From positions 558,001 to 622,000 of the forward strand of contig NZ_JBDFLX010000002.1 in NCBI RefSeq assembly GCF_047237965.1: DNA of 64,000 nucleotides, given 5' to 3'. This document shows positions 8,571-17,400 of the stretch, one piece after another (position 1 is the first letter of the stretch; each line of letters begins with the position of its first letter). The notes under the pieces were generated by a model. That model did not search any database. It was given only the letters and a program-made list of their open reading frames with translations, and was not told where the DNA came from. The translations under genes and the position numbers were made by a program. The stretch is from Noviherbaspirillum_A sp047237965 (GTDB taxonomy: Bacteria > Pseudomonadota > Gammaproteobacteria > Burkholderiales > Burkholderiaceae_D).

Positions 8571-9581
8571 ATGTCACTGCCACCCATCCTCGAAGGCCGC
8601 CTCTCGCTGCCCATGATCTGTTCGCCGCTGTTCATCATCTCCAACCCGGACCTGGTCATTGCCCAGTGCAAGGCTGGCGTGGTCGGCTCCTTCCCCGCGC
8701 TGAACGCGCGGCCCGAGCCGGCGCTGGAGCAATGGCTGGAGCGCATCACCAACGAGCTGGCCGAGCACAATGCCCGCCACCCGGACCGGCCGGCGGCGCC
8801 GTTCGCGGTGAACCAGATCGTCCACAAGTCCAATGACAGGCTGGAGCGCGACCTGGAGCTGTGCGCAAAGTACAAGGTGCCCATCACCATCACCTCGCTC
8901 GGCGCGCGCGAGGACGTGAACCGCTCGGTGCATTCCTACGGTGGCATCGTGCTGCATGACGTGATCGACAATGCCTTTGCCAAGAAGGCGATCGACAAGG
9001 GCGCGGACGGCCTGATCGCGGTGGCTTCCGGCGCCGGCGGCCATGCCGGCCGGCTCTCGCCGTTTGCGCTGCTGCACGAGATCCGGGAATGGTTCGACGG
9101 CCCGCTGGCGCTGTCGGGCGCCATCGCCAGCGGCAACGCCATCCTGGCCGCGCAAGCCGCCGGCGCCGACCTCGCCTATATCGGCTCGGCCTTCATCGCC
9201 ACCGCGGAAGCCAATGCCGACGAGCGCTACAAGCAGATGATCGTCGACAGCAGCGCGGCCGACATCGTCTATTCCAACCTGTTTACCGGCGTGCATGGCA
9301 ACTACCTGCGCCAGAGCATCGTCAATGCCGGCCTGGACCCGGAGGCATTGCCGCAGTCCGACCCGTCGAAGATGAACTTCGGCTCCGGCGGCGGCAGCAA
9401 GGCCAAGGCCTGGCGCGACATCTGGGGCGCCGGCCAGGGCGTGGGCGCGATCAAGCGCGTGGTGCCGGCGGCCGAGCTGGTGGCCCGTTTCGCCGACGAG
9501 TACCAGGCCGCGCGCCACCGACTCAATCTCGCCATTGCACCGGCGGCCGGCAATGCCAGGCCGCAGGCTGTGAACGCCTGA
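8571..9581 (+). CDS. Nitronate monooxygenase (2-nitropropane dioxygenase family)
   Basis: A 336-residue flavin-dependent TIM-barrel enzyme that oxidises alkyl nitronates to carbonyl compounds and nitrite. Features are the opening LSLPMICSPLFIISNPDLVIAQ, KAGVVGSFPALNARP, the flavin-binding VASGAGGHAG, GPLALSGAIASG and AAGADLAYIGSAFIAT. The ATG at 8571 follows CGGAGCC. It lies downstream of the PadR-controlled NTF2-like gene with a 42-bp gap and is probably co-regulated. Related enzymes include 2-nitropropane dioxygenases and enoyl reductases, so the physiological substrate is open. Confidence 0.88.
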   Translation: MSLPPILEGRLSLPMICSPLFIISNPDLVIAQCKAGVVGSFPALNARPEPALEQWLERITNELAEHNARHPDRPAAPFAVNQIVHKSNDRLERDLELCAKYKVPITITSLGAREDVNRSVHSYGGIVLHDVIDNAFAKKAIDKGADGLIAVASGAGGHAGRLSPFALLHEIREWFDGPLALSGAIASGNAILAAQAAGADLAYIGSAFIATAEANADERYKQMIVDSSAADIVYSNLFTGVHGNYLRQSIVNAGLDPEALPQSDPSKMNFGSGGGSKAKAWRDIWGAGQGVGAIKRVVPAAELVARFADEYQAARHRLNLAIAPAAGNARPQAVNA

Positions 9582-9590
9582 CCGGCGGGA

Positions 9591-10241
9591 TCAGCGCGCA
9601 AGGACGCGGCGTCTCAGCAGCAGGCCGAGCCAGCCGAGGAAGCCCGCGCCCAACAGGGCCGGCATTGTCGGCTCCGGCACGTCGTGGGCGTCGCGCCCGT
9701 CCCGTGCCTCGCGCACCAGCCAGTGCGTCTGAGGGCTGTCGAGCCGGACGCCAAACAGCTGGCTGTCGTATTCGACTGGAAACCGGTCGCCGGGGTAATA
9801 GTAAAAGTGCACGCCAAAGGTGGCGGCGTAATCGTCGATCCACCCGAACTGCCTGCTCTGTTCTGGCGAAAACACGGAATACAGCGACCATTCCGTGAAG
9901 CCGGTGCCGAACAGGTTCAGGAAGGCCCGAACCTGCGCCTCGTCCGTCGAGGCCGAAAAACTGCCGCAGCCGAATCCGGTCTGCGGCTTCAGCAAGCCGC
10001 AACTGAATTCATCCTGCGTGGAATAGCGGAAGCCCTCGAACATCCCACCCGGCGCCATGGCGGCCCGGACCTGATTGACGGAAAGATTGCGCGTGTACGA
10101 CAGCTTCAGCCACTCAAGACCGGAGCTGGTGTCCTGCACCGTACTGGCCGGACCCAACGGCGAAGCGACTTCAATCAGCGCCGCCCGGGCAGTGCCCAGC
10201 GACAAGGCGGACGCGACCAACAACATGAACAGCGCTTTCAT
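9591..10241 (-). CDS. PEP-CTERM sorting-domain protein
   Basis: A 216-residue exported protein starting at the ATG at 10241, which opens a signal peptide (MKALFMLLVASALSLGTARA). Longer in-frame starts only prepend non-hydrophobic sequence. The mature part contains a DUF1566-like pattern (DTSSGLEWLKLSYTRNLSVNQV). The C-terminus is a PEP-CTERM signal: VPEPTMPALLGAGFLGWLGLL followed by RRR, which exosortase EpsH/XrtA would process in the inner membrane, usually in EPS-forming Gram-negatives. No exosortase gene lies in this window. It converges on the nitronate monooxygenase gene 9 bp away. Confidence 0.85.
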   Translation of the reverse strand: MKALFMLLVASALSLGTARAALIEVASPLGPASTVQDTSSGLEWLKLSYTRNLSVNQVRAAMAPGGMFEGFRYSTQDEFSCGLLKPQTGFGCGSFSASTDEAQVRAFLNLFGTGFTEWSLYSVFSPEQSRQFGWIDDYAATFGVHFYYYPGDRFPVEYDSQLFGVRLDSPQTHWLVREARDGRDAHDVPEPTMPALLGAGFLGWLGLLLRRRVLAR

Positions 10242-10478
10242 GATTGCCTTTTCCTGAAGGTGGCCGCCAGATGCGGCGCTCCCCAAAATCGTCCGGCAGG
10301 CAAACGCCTGCGACTCTGATCAATGGCAAACATGGGAAACACCCGACGCCTGCAATTGTTTGCGCAATGCGCCGGATCAAGGCGCAGGTCCGCATGCCCC
10401 TCGCAGGTGAGGCTTTCTCGCCACGGCCGCAGCCATTACACTGCTGCGCACATACCAATCACTTCACGAGGAGGACAC

Positions 10479-11378
10479 ATGGCTAGCATCGGATTCATCG
10501 GGCTGGGCGTCATGGGCGCGCCGATGGCATTGAACCTGCAGAACGGCGGACACCAGCTGTTCGTGCATACCCGCACCCGGCGCGAACCCGATCCGCTGGA
10601 TGGCAAGGCCCGCTATTGCGCATCGGCCGCCGAGGTGGCGCGCCAGGCCGAGATCATCTTCCTGATGCTGCCCGACACGCCGGACGTGCAGAAGGTGCTG
10701 TTCAACGACGATGGCGTGGCAGCCGGACTGTCGGCCGGCAAGGTGGTGGTCGACATGAGTTCGATCTCGCCGATCGAGACCAAGGATTTCGCCGAGCGCA
10801 TCAATGCCCTTGGCTGCACTTATCTCGACGCGCCGGTATCGGGCGGCGAGGTCGGCGCCAAGGCGGCTTCGCTGACCATCATGGTGGGCGGACCGGACGA
10901 TGCCTTCGAGCGGGTGCGCCCGCTGTTCGAGCTGATGGGCAAGAACATCACGCTGGTCGGCGGCAACGGCGCGGGCCAGACCACCAAGGTCGCCAACCAG
11001 ATCATCGTGGCGCTGACCATCGAGGCCGTCAGCGAAGCGCTGCTGTTCGCTTCCAAAGCCGGCGCCGATCCCGCCAAGGTGCGCCAGGCCCTGATGGGCG
11101 GCTTCGCCTCCTCGCGCATCCTGGAAGTGCATGGCGAGCGCATGATCAAGCGCGCCTTCAATCCGGGCTTCCGGATCGATCTGCACCAGAAGGACCTGAA
11201 CCTGGCGCTGCAGGGTGCACGGGCGCTGGGCGTGGCGTTGCCCAACACGGCCACCGCGCAGGAATTGTTCAACACCTGCGCCGCCAACGGCATGGGCCGG
11301 CTGGACCATTCGGCGCTGTGCCAGGCGCTGGAGCTGATGGCCAACCATCCGATCGCGCCCGACGGGCCGGCGCAGTGA
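10479..11378 (+). CDS. NAD(P)-dependent beta-hydroxyacid dehydrogenase (2-hydroxy-3-oxopropionate reductase-like)
   Basis: A 299-residue member of the 3-hydroxyisobutyrate/tartronate semialdehyde reductase family. Residues 4-12 form the Rossmann turn FIGLGVMGA, followed by LPDTPDVQKVL, the substrate loop DAPVSGGEVGAKAASLTIMVGG and the catalytic-lysine region GQTTKVANQI. The C-terminal helical domain ends with DHSALCQALELM. The family reduces tartronate semialdehyde to glycerate, linking glyoxylate or hydroxypyruvate metabolism. The ATG at 10479 follows GAGGAGG. The stop codon overlaps a GTG that may start the next gene, indicating a two-gene operon with the SDR. Confidence 0.87.
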   Translation: MASIGFIGLGVMGAPMALNLQNGGHQLFVHTRTRREPDPLDGKARYCASAAEVARQAEIIFLMLPDTPDVQKVLFNDDGVAAGLSAGKVVVDMSSISPIETKDFAERINALGCTYLDAPVSGGEVGAKAASLTIMVGGPDDAFERVRPLFELMGKNITLVGGNGAGQTTKVANQIIVALTIEAVSEALLFASKAGADPAKVRQALMGGFASSRILEVHGERMIKRAFNPGFRIDLHQKDLNLALQGARALGVALPNTATAQELFNTCAANGMGRLDHSALCQALELMANHPIAPDGPAQ

Positions 11379-11386
11379 GCGCGCCG

Positions 11387-12166
11387 ATGGAGCAGCAGCC
11401 AGCAACGCCGGCCAGGCCCGCCGGCAGCCCGCGCGCAGTGCTAGTGACCGGCGGCGGCCGCGGCATCGGCGCCGCCGTCTGCCGCCTGGCTGCGAGGCGG
11501 GGCTATGCGGTGGCCATCAATTACCTGCATGACGAAGCAGCAGCGCGCCAGCTTGCCGACGAGATTAGCGCCGGCGGCGGCGCCGTTTGCCTGGCGCAGG
11601 GCGACGTCGGCGAGCAGGCCGATGTCGAGCGCATGTTCGACATCACGCAGGCCCAGCTCGGCCCCTTGTTCGGGCTGGTCAACAATGCCGGCATCACCGG
11701 CCGCCTGGGCCGTTTCGCCGATGCCGACCCGGCATCGATCGAGCAGGTATTCCGCACCAATGTGCTGGGCACCATGCATTGCAGCCGTGCCGCCCTGAAG
11801 CGTTTCCGTGACGCCGGCACGCACGGCGTGATCGTCAACCTGTCGTCGATCGCGGCTGTTACCGCCAGTCCGAATGAGTACGTGCATTACGCTGCCAGCA
11901 AGAGCGCTGTGGAGACTTTCACGCTGGGTCTCGCGCGCGAAGTTGCGGCGGACGGCATCCGCGTCTGCGCGGTCGCGCCTGGCTCGACCCTGACCGGCAT
12001 CCATGCCGCCGCCGGCGAACCCGACCGGCCGCTGCGGGTAGCGCCCAAGATCCCGATGGGCAGGCTGGCCACGCCCGAAGAGATCGCCGCGCCGGTGGTG
12101 TGGCTGCTGTCGGATGAGGCTTCCTACATGACGGGGGCGGTGGTGCGCTGCGCGGGAGGGCTGTAG
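11387..12166 (+). CDS. SDR-family oxidoreductase
   Basis: A classical short-chain dehydrogenase/reductase of about 259 residues. It shows the cofactor motif VTGGGRGIGAA, the NNAGI strand, catalytic serine in VNLSSIAAV, catalytic YxxxK in HYAASKS and the C-terminal WLLSDEASYMTGAVVRCAGG typical of FabG-like enzymes. The ATG at 11387 is used; a GTG at 11375 overlaps the previous stop (GTGA) and could be the coupled start, adding four residues. Substrate is unknown. Coupling to the hydroxyacid dehydrogenase suggests consecutive redox steps on a small hydroxy/oxo acid. Confidence 0.85.
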   Translation: MEQQPATPARPAGSPRAVLVTGGGRGIGAAVCRLAARRGYAVAINYLHDEAAARQLADEISAGGGAVCLAQGDVGEQADVERMFDITQAQLGPLFGLVNNAGITGRLGRFADADPASIEQVFRTNVLGTMHCSRAALKRFRDAGTHGVIVNLSSIAAVTASPNEYVHYAASKSAVETFTLGLAREVAADGIRVCAVAPGSTLTGIHAAAGEPDRPLRVAPKIPMGRLATPEEIAAPVVWLLSDEASYMTGAVVRCAGGL

Positions 12167-12185
12167 GGAGAGAGGATTGCGGCTG

Positions 12186-12342
12186 CCGAACACGCCTGAC
12201 TTCTTCTCTTCATGCAGATGGTATTCCTGACGGCTTTCGCGGGCGGCTTCGACGACCACATTACCGCCGGCCGACAGGCTGACCGTGCCGCTGCCGGCAA
12301 TGGCGCTGCCGCGAACGGTCAGGTCGCTACCGCTGGTGACGC
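12186..12342 (-). pseudogene. Detached fragment of cdiA (FHA-2 repeat region)
   Basis: These roughly 157 bp align without gaps to 17457-17613 inside cdiA at a constant offset of 5271, with about five mismatches by eye. On the minus strand both encode the segment containing VVVEAARESRQEYHLHEEKK, placed near residue 2480 of CdiA. The copy is cut off on both sides, beginning 20 bp after the SDR stop codon. It marks the far end of the rearranged CDI locus and is presumably debris from duplication or recombination. Confidence 0.9.
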
Positions 12343-12419
12343 CGTCCTAGCCGTCTAATGGACGATGCCCGACTTGTATATAACGAGATGGATTATTGCT
12401 CAGCGCACAGGCAAAAAAG

Positions 12420-12788
12420 TTAGTGATCTAACGCATATCGCTTTAGTGTCTCTTTGACTTCATGCTCGCGTTCTGGTTGTGTCTCGACTAATGCTAGCAG
12501 GGAATTGCGGATCGCATGCATAACTGCTTCCTTGCTATATGTTGCAGCAGGAGGGTCAATTCCGCTCATATTCGGGTCAGCCCAAACGAGGAATCTGCAG
12601 TTACCGGTGCCGTCTGAAACTCGCTCTATTTCCCATCCTGGATCCCCACCCACACCACCATCTTGGCCGAGGATCTTCTTTAGCCAATGATCAATAGGAT
12701 CATCAAAGTATGGAGAGAGCACATACATAAGCACCCAATAGAGAAGCCGTTCCGAGGCGTCGACCGTATCGAAATGAGCCCATTTCAT
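12420..12788 (-). CDS. Probable orphan CDI immunity protein
   Basis: A 122-residue acidic, tryptophan-rich soluble protein directly after the orphan toxin module. Its ATG overlaps the toxin stop codon by four bases (ATGA), with AGGAG seven bases upstream, the usual toxin/immunity coupling. By position it should neutralise the EndoU-like toxin tail encoded just upstream. I do not recognise a family. Its DNA is visibly more AT-rich than the flanking genes, as expected for a horizontally acquired immunity gene. Expression is uncertain because the orphan module lacks an obvious promoter and start. Confidence 0.7.
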   Translation of the reverse strand: MKWAHFDTVDASERLLYWVLMYVLSPYFDDPIDHWLKKILGQDGGVGGDPGWEIERVSDGTGNCRFLVWADPNMSGIDPPAATYSKEAVMHAIRNSLLALVETQPEREHEVKETLKRYALDH

Positions 12789-13993
12789 TTCACAACTCCT
12801 GTTGGGATAACTGTCGGAACAGTGGGAACGCCATTTTGAACCCTAATCGGGACAGTAAATTTTATGCCTTCTACAACTACTGAAATGGACAAGTCTCCAG
12901 TTTGTTGATACTGCATCAGAGCCTTATTGGCTGCCACATTCACCAATTCAGTCATGTTTGGATAAACGACTGGATCATAAACCGTCTTGGTAGCCGATTT
13001 TGAAGCTCCCGGCATTTGATACTCAATTTCATAAATTCCTAGCGCTTTTTCATTGCGCGAAAGAACTTTTCCGCCGGCTTCATTGAGGGCTATGGTGAAG
13101 TTTCCTATCTCATGCCCCCCTGAAATTTGTCTGCCTGAGCGCGAAGCATTTACCAAATGGTTAGCTAGATCCTGCCTAACCAAGCCACGTCCTGCAAAAT
13201 CCGCTTCTGGTTGTAAAAAATCTGGATTAACACGAAGGTTTTCTGATAGATGAGACGGAGGCTGTCCACTTGGCGATTCCGAATTCGTAGCTGATCGTAC
13301 GGCAGGACTGCGATTCAATACCGTTCCTGCGCCAATCGCCATCACGCCAGGAATCATGCCTGTCACCAGATTCTTCGCATCCCGCGCCAACCGTTCTGTT
13401 TCACGCTGCTCGTACAACGCCTTATCTCGCGCAGACGCACTGGCCGGTGGCGCATAGTTAATCCCCACTGAGTTCCACATGAAATCCCGATACGCCGCAT
13501 CCGCGTTGTATTGCGAGTACTTCAGCGGGTCGTAGAACTCATTGCCTTGCACCGTAAAGACCCGTTGCGCTTTGCCTTGATCATTGATGAAGACGTCAGG
13601 TTGGTTGTTCAGGAATTGCTTGGCCGCGATATAGCTTTCATCCTTGCCAATCCCGAGTAACACGTTGGCTTTCTGTTCACCGTTATCGTCATTACCCAAG
13701 GCTGCATAAGTCAAATAACTCTGGGCCTGCGCGATCTGATCTTTCGATGGCGTGTCTGTGCTGTACAGCTTCTTTGCAAACTCAGCTGACTTGTTTTGGA
13801 TCCATTTCACTTCAACCGGATGCAATTGCCGGTTATACCGCTGCACCCGCCTGCGCTGCTCCACTACCACCAACCATCGCTCCTACCGCGCCACCCGTGA
13901 CCACTGCTGCCCACTGCTCGATCACGTTTCTCTGACTTGGCGTCAGCTCCGGGTGCCGCTCCAGGTAGCCGCTCACCTGTGTCAGCACATACT
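12785..13993 (-). pseudogene. Orphan CdiA C-terminal module with EndoU-like toxin tail
   Basis: Positions 13299-13993 duplicate 14967-15681 of cdiA, covering the end of the FHA region and the pre-toxin domain (YNRQLHP, VKWIQNKSAEFAKKLYSTD, DKALYEQRETERLARDAKNL, LVTGMIPGVMAIGAGTVLNR). Below 13299 the sequence becomes unrelated and encodes about 170 residues resembling bacterial EndoU RNases: a histidine in LANHLVN, 15 residues on a GGHEIGNF histidine, then KTVYDPVVYPNM and a proline-rich PTVPTVIPTG end. A 20-bp deletion near 13840 (relative to cdiA) shifts frame within the duplicated segment, so the frame open to 13873 does not continue the homologous upstream reading frame. There is no secretion signal; the module would need recombination into cdiA to be delivered. 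Confidence 0.82.
13299..13993 (-). repeat. Long direct repeat of the cdiA pre-toxin region (copy 2)
   Basis: This block of 695 bp matches 14967-15681 (715 bp) in cdiA with high identity; the length difference is one 20-bp deletion. Homology begins at the ACGGCAG shared by both copies and ends at GTCAGCACATACT. Both copies are in the same orientation about 1.7 kb apart, so homologous recombination would delete the intervening toxin tail and cdiI and install the orphan tail and immunity gene. Confidence 0.92.
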
Positions 13994-14165
13994 TTGGAAA
14001 ACAACTCCACCAACCGGCTGCCAGGCTCCGAGTGCTTGTGAAGTTTTTCAGTCCGCGTTATTGCAGAACGCACCGGGCACTTATGGCGCGATCTGGGGAT
14101 AGCTCGAGTCCGCAGATATTAAAGGTAACCCGGGTTTCGATTTTCTCACCCAGGCTAGAGCACGA
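13994..14165. other. Spacer between orphan module and cdiI
   Basis: About 170 bp that match neither cdiA copy. I see no convincing coding sequence, promoter or insertion-sequence end. It is probably junction debris left when the orphan module was placed downstream of cdiI. Confidence 0.4.
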
Positions 14166-14423
14166 TTACGAGACGCGTTCCCATAAACCAGCAAACGGCG
14201 GATCAGGCTCCACCAAACGCCACACACCTTCGCACTTACTGCACTGATACCAATGCTCATCTAAGCCAACATTGGAGTGAGGTGAAATAACAGGTTTTGG
14301 CAAGAAGTCATCTGACGCCTTAATCAAGGCAACAAATGCGTCAAAGTCATTCCAACCGCTAAATGATCTAGGCTCCCCAAGTTTTTCGCAGTCGCGTTGT
14401 CCTGCTTCTGAATTTGTGTTCAC
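14166..14423 (-). CDS. cdiI: Probable CDI immunity protein, cognate to the expressed CdiA toxin
   Basis: An 85-residue protein whose GTG start (14421-14423) overlaps the cdiA stop codon as GTGA, with GGAGG about nine bases upstream. The frame is open further upstream, but that part lies inside cdiA. The C-terminal half has WYQCSKCEGVWRLVEPDPPF, a single CxxC knuckle like half of a zinc ribbon. It should bind and neutralise the C-terminal toxin of the adjacent CdiA in the cytoplasm. No named immunity family is recognised; the assignment rests on position, coupling, size and low local GC. Confidence 0.75.
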   Translation of the reverse strand: MNTNSEAGQRDCEKLGEPRSFSGWNDFDAFVALIKASDDFLPKPVISPHSNVGLDEHWYQCSKCEGVWRLVEPDPPFAGLWERVS

Positions 14424-17400
14424 TTTAATGTTCCTCCACCAGTTTTCCAAGAAGGTTGCACACCACCTTCGATCAGCAATTGACTCTTGCCACCAACCCA
14501 AACGCTTCCCTGGGAACCAACCTCGCCAACGTAAATGGTTGTGCCAGCAGGTAATGTGATGGTGGTGTACTGCGTAGCTTGAGCGCTAAACGGTGTACCG
14601 CGCACATTTCCCCACTGTGGCAAAAGATCTGCATCAATGCTTGTCTGCAAAGACCCTACGGGCTCTTCTAGAGACCAGAAGGCACCAAACTCTCGCGACT
14701 GGCCTGGTGCCCACGCTCGATAAACTGTCATAGGCTTATCCAATTGAACAGTCGCATAGCGACCACCTGAAAATGTTCCCGGCAATCCAGATGGATCATT
14801 GCCTAAGGCTCCAGGAGTCAGCGCATCAGCCTCATAAATTACTTTTCCTGGTATGCGGCCGAGGATGCTCTGGTAGGTAGAGCCTGCACTATTTCCCCCT
14901 GCGGTTGCTTTAACATTTTCCGGCTTAGGTACTTGGTTTCCTGCTTCACCTGAACCAGGCAATTTTACGGCAGAACTCCGATTCAATACCGTTCCTGCGC
15001 CAATCGCCATCACGCCGGGAATCATGCCTGTCACCAGATTCTTCGCATCCCGCGCCAACCGTTCTGTTTCACGCTGTTCATACAACGCCTTATCTTGCGC
15101 AGACGCACTGGCCGGTGGCGCATAGTTAATCCCCACCGAGTTCCACATGAAGTCGCGATACGTCGCATCCGCGTTGTATTGCGAGTACTTCAGCGGCTCA
15201 TAGAACTCATTGCCTTGTACCGTAAAGACTCGCTGCGCTTTGCCTTGATCATTGATGAAGACGTCAGGTTGGTTGTTCAGGAACTGCTTGGCCGCGATGT
15301 AGCTTTCATCCTTGCCAATCCCGAGCACCACGTTGGCTTTCTGTTCGGCGTTATCGTCATTACCCAAGGCTGCGTAAGTCAAATAACTCTGGGCCTGCGC
15401 GATCTGTTCTTTCGATGGCGTGTCTGTGCTGTACAGCTTCTTTGCAAACTCAGCTGACTTGTTTTGGATCCATTTCACTTCAGTTGGGTGCAACTGCCGG
15501 TTATACCGCTCCCCATCCAGCGCCGACGCTGCGCCCGCCTGCGCCGCTCCACCACCACCAACCACCGCCCCCACCGCGCCACCCGTCACCACCGCCGCCC
15601 ACTGCTGGATCACGTTTCTCTGACCCGGCGTCAGCTCCGGATGCCGCTCCAGGTAGTCGCTCACCTGCGTCAGCACATACTCGCCTGCCGCCGCGCCCGC
15701 TGCCCCGGCCAGCGCATTGCCGCCGGCGGCACTCGCCTGCAATGCCCCCACCGCCGCATGCAACGCCATCTTCTCCGGGCTGCCATCGGCCAGCCCCAGC
15801 TTCTGGCTCACCGTGCCCACAGCCTGATTGCCTACCTCGCCCACCAGCCGCGACAACTCCTGCTGTTGCTGCACCTTCTTCTGGTCGAAGATCTTCCCGA
15901 TTGCGCCATTGGCATTGGCCGTGTCACGGTTCAGCGTCGCTACCGTGGTGGCCGCATCCTGGCCCGTTCTGGCTTGCTGGCTGGCGTCATCGGTGATCAC
16001 GATCGTGCCTGGGCTGATGGCGCTTCTGGTTACGCCCGCTGCACTGTCCCCGCTCGGCATGCCAACGTTCGGGGTGACGACAACCGTGTTCTTATCGCCT
16101 GTCGAGAGACTGATACCGGAAATGCTGGCGCTGTACTCGGCACGATTCTCCAGGTCGCTCGTCGTCAGCGTGCCGGTCACCAGCCGGTTCTTGGCCGCCT
16201 CTGCCGAGCTCGCGATCACCGCGCCCGTCAGGTTCGTGTTGCCCTTGACCTGCACTTCGTACCCTTCCTTGCCGGCGTACAGGCCGCTCTGCTCGCGTAC
16301 TGACAAATAGCCACTGTCGACGTCGGCGCGCTGGTAGCTCACCGACCCCTGCACCGGCGTGCCCACGCAGGCCGGCGGCACGCAGACGCTGATGCCGGCG
16401 CTCGCGCTTTGCTGCTCGATCCGAACCGTCTCCTTGTCCTGCGTGCTGGTGATGTCGAGGTTGCGGCCGATCTGCGTTTCGACACGGTTGCCACTGGCTT
16501 GCGCACCGTGCAGCGTGGTGTCGCGACCGCTCTCGATGCGCAGCGTGTCGGCCGCGCGGATCTGGCTGGCGTCGTAGCGGCTGCTGTCCTGGTCGGCCTT
16601 GCCGCGGCTGGCCGAGGCTTGCGCTTCCAGTGTCACGCCGTTCTGCTTGCCGCCCACCGCAAAGCCCACGCCGACGCCCACGCTGCTGCCGCTGGACTGG
16701 CCGCGGTTGCTGGCGGTGCTCTCGGCTGCGGTAAGTTCGACGTCGCGTGCGGCGGCAATGGTGATGTTGTTGCCGCTGATCCTGGCCCCAGCCGCTTTCA
16801 GATCCCCGTCCACCGCGTAACCTGCCGCGTCCCTTTCGCCATTGCCGGTGGCGCTGATGTACACGTCCTTGCCCGCGGCGATGCTGCTGCCGCTTTGCAC
16901 CGTTTCCCGGCTCACGCTTTGCGCATGGCTCTTGCTGCTGCCTACTGTGGCGCTGATCTTGAAGGCCATGGGCTTGCTGGCCGGTGCGGCGTTTGGATCG
17001 CCGTTGGCGGCGTTGGCTGCGTCCAGTGCTTTGGCTTGCCCGGCCTTGTCCAGGTAGTCGTTGACCATCAGCCCCGCTTTCACGCCCTGCAATGCGGCGA
17101 TGCGCGGGTCCCGGCTTTGCACGTCGCGGTCGGCGGCACGCGCCACGCTCTGCGCCACCGCGGCGGCGGGGCCGCTGACGGTGATGCTCAGGCCGCTCTG
17201 TTTGACATCGTGTGTCTCACGGCTGTCATGGCGGTCGGTGCCGGGGTTGAGCGTCACATTGCGGCCAACCAGGATCGTGTCCTGGCCCGATACCAGGTCG
17301 CTGCCGGCAATCGTCACATTGCCCTGCGCCTGCACCACTACGTCACCCGTGCTGCTGCCTACCAGGCTGCGCCGCCGGTTCTCGGTCAGGCCATCGCCCT

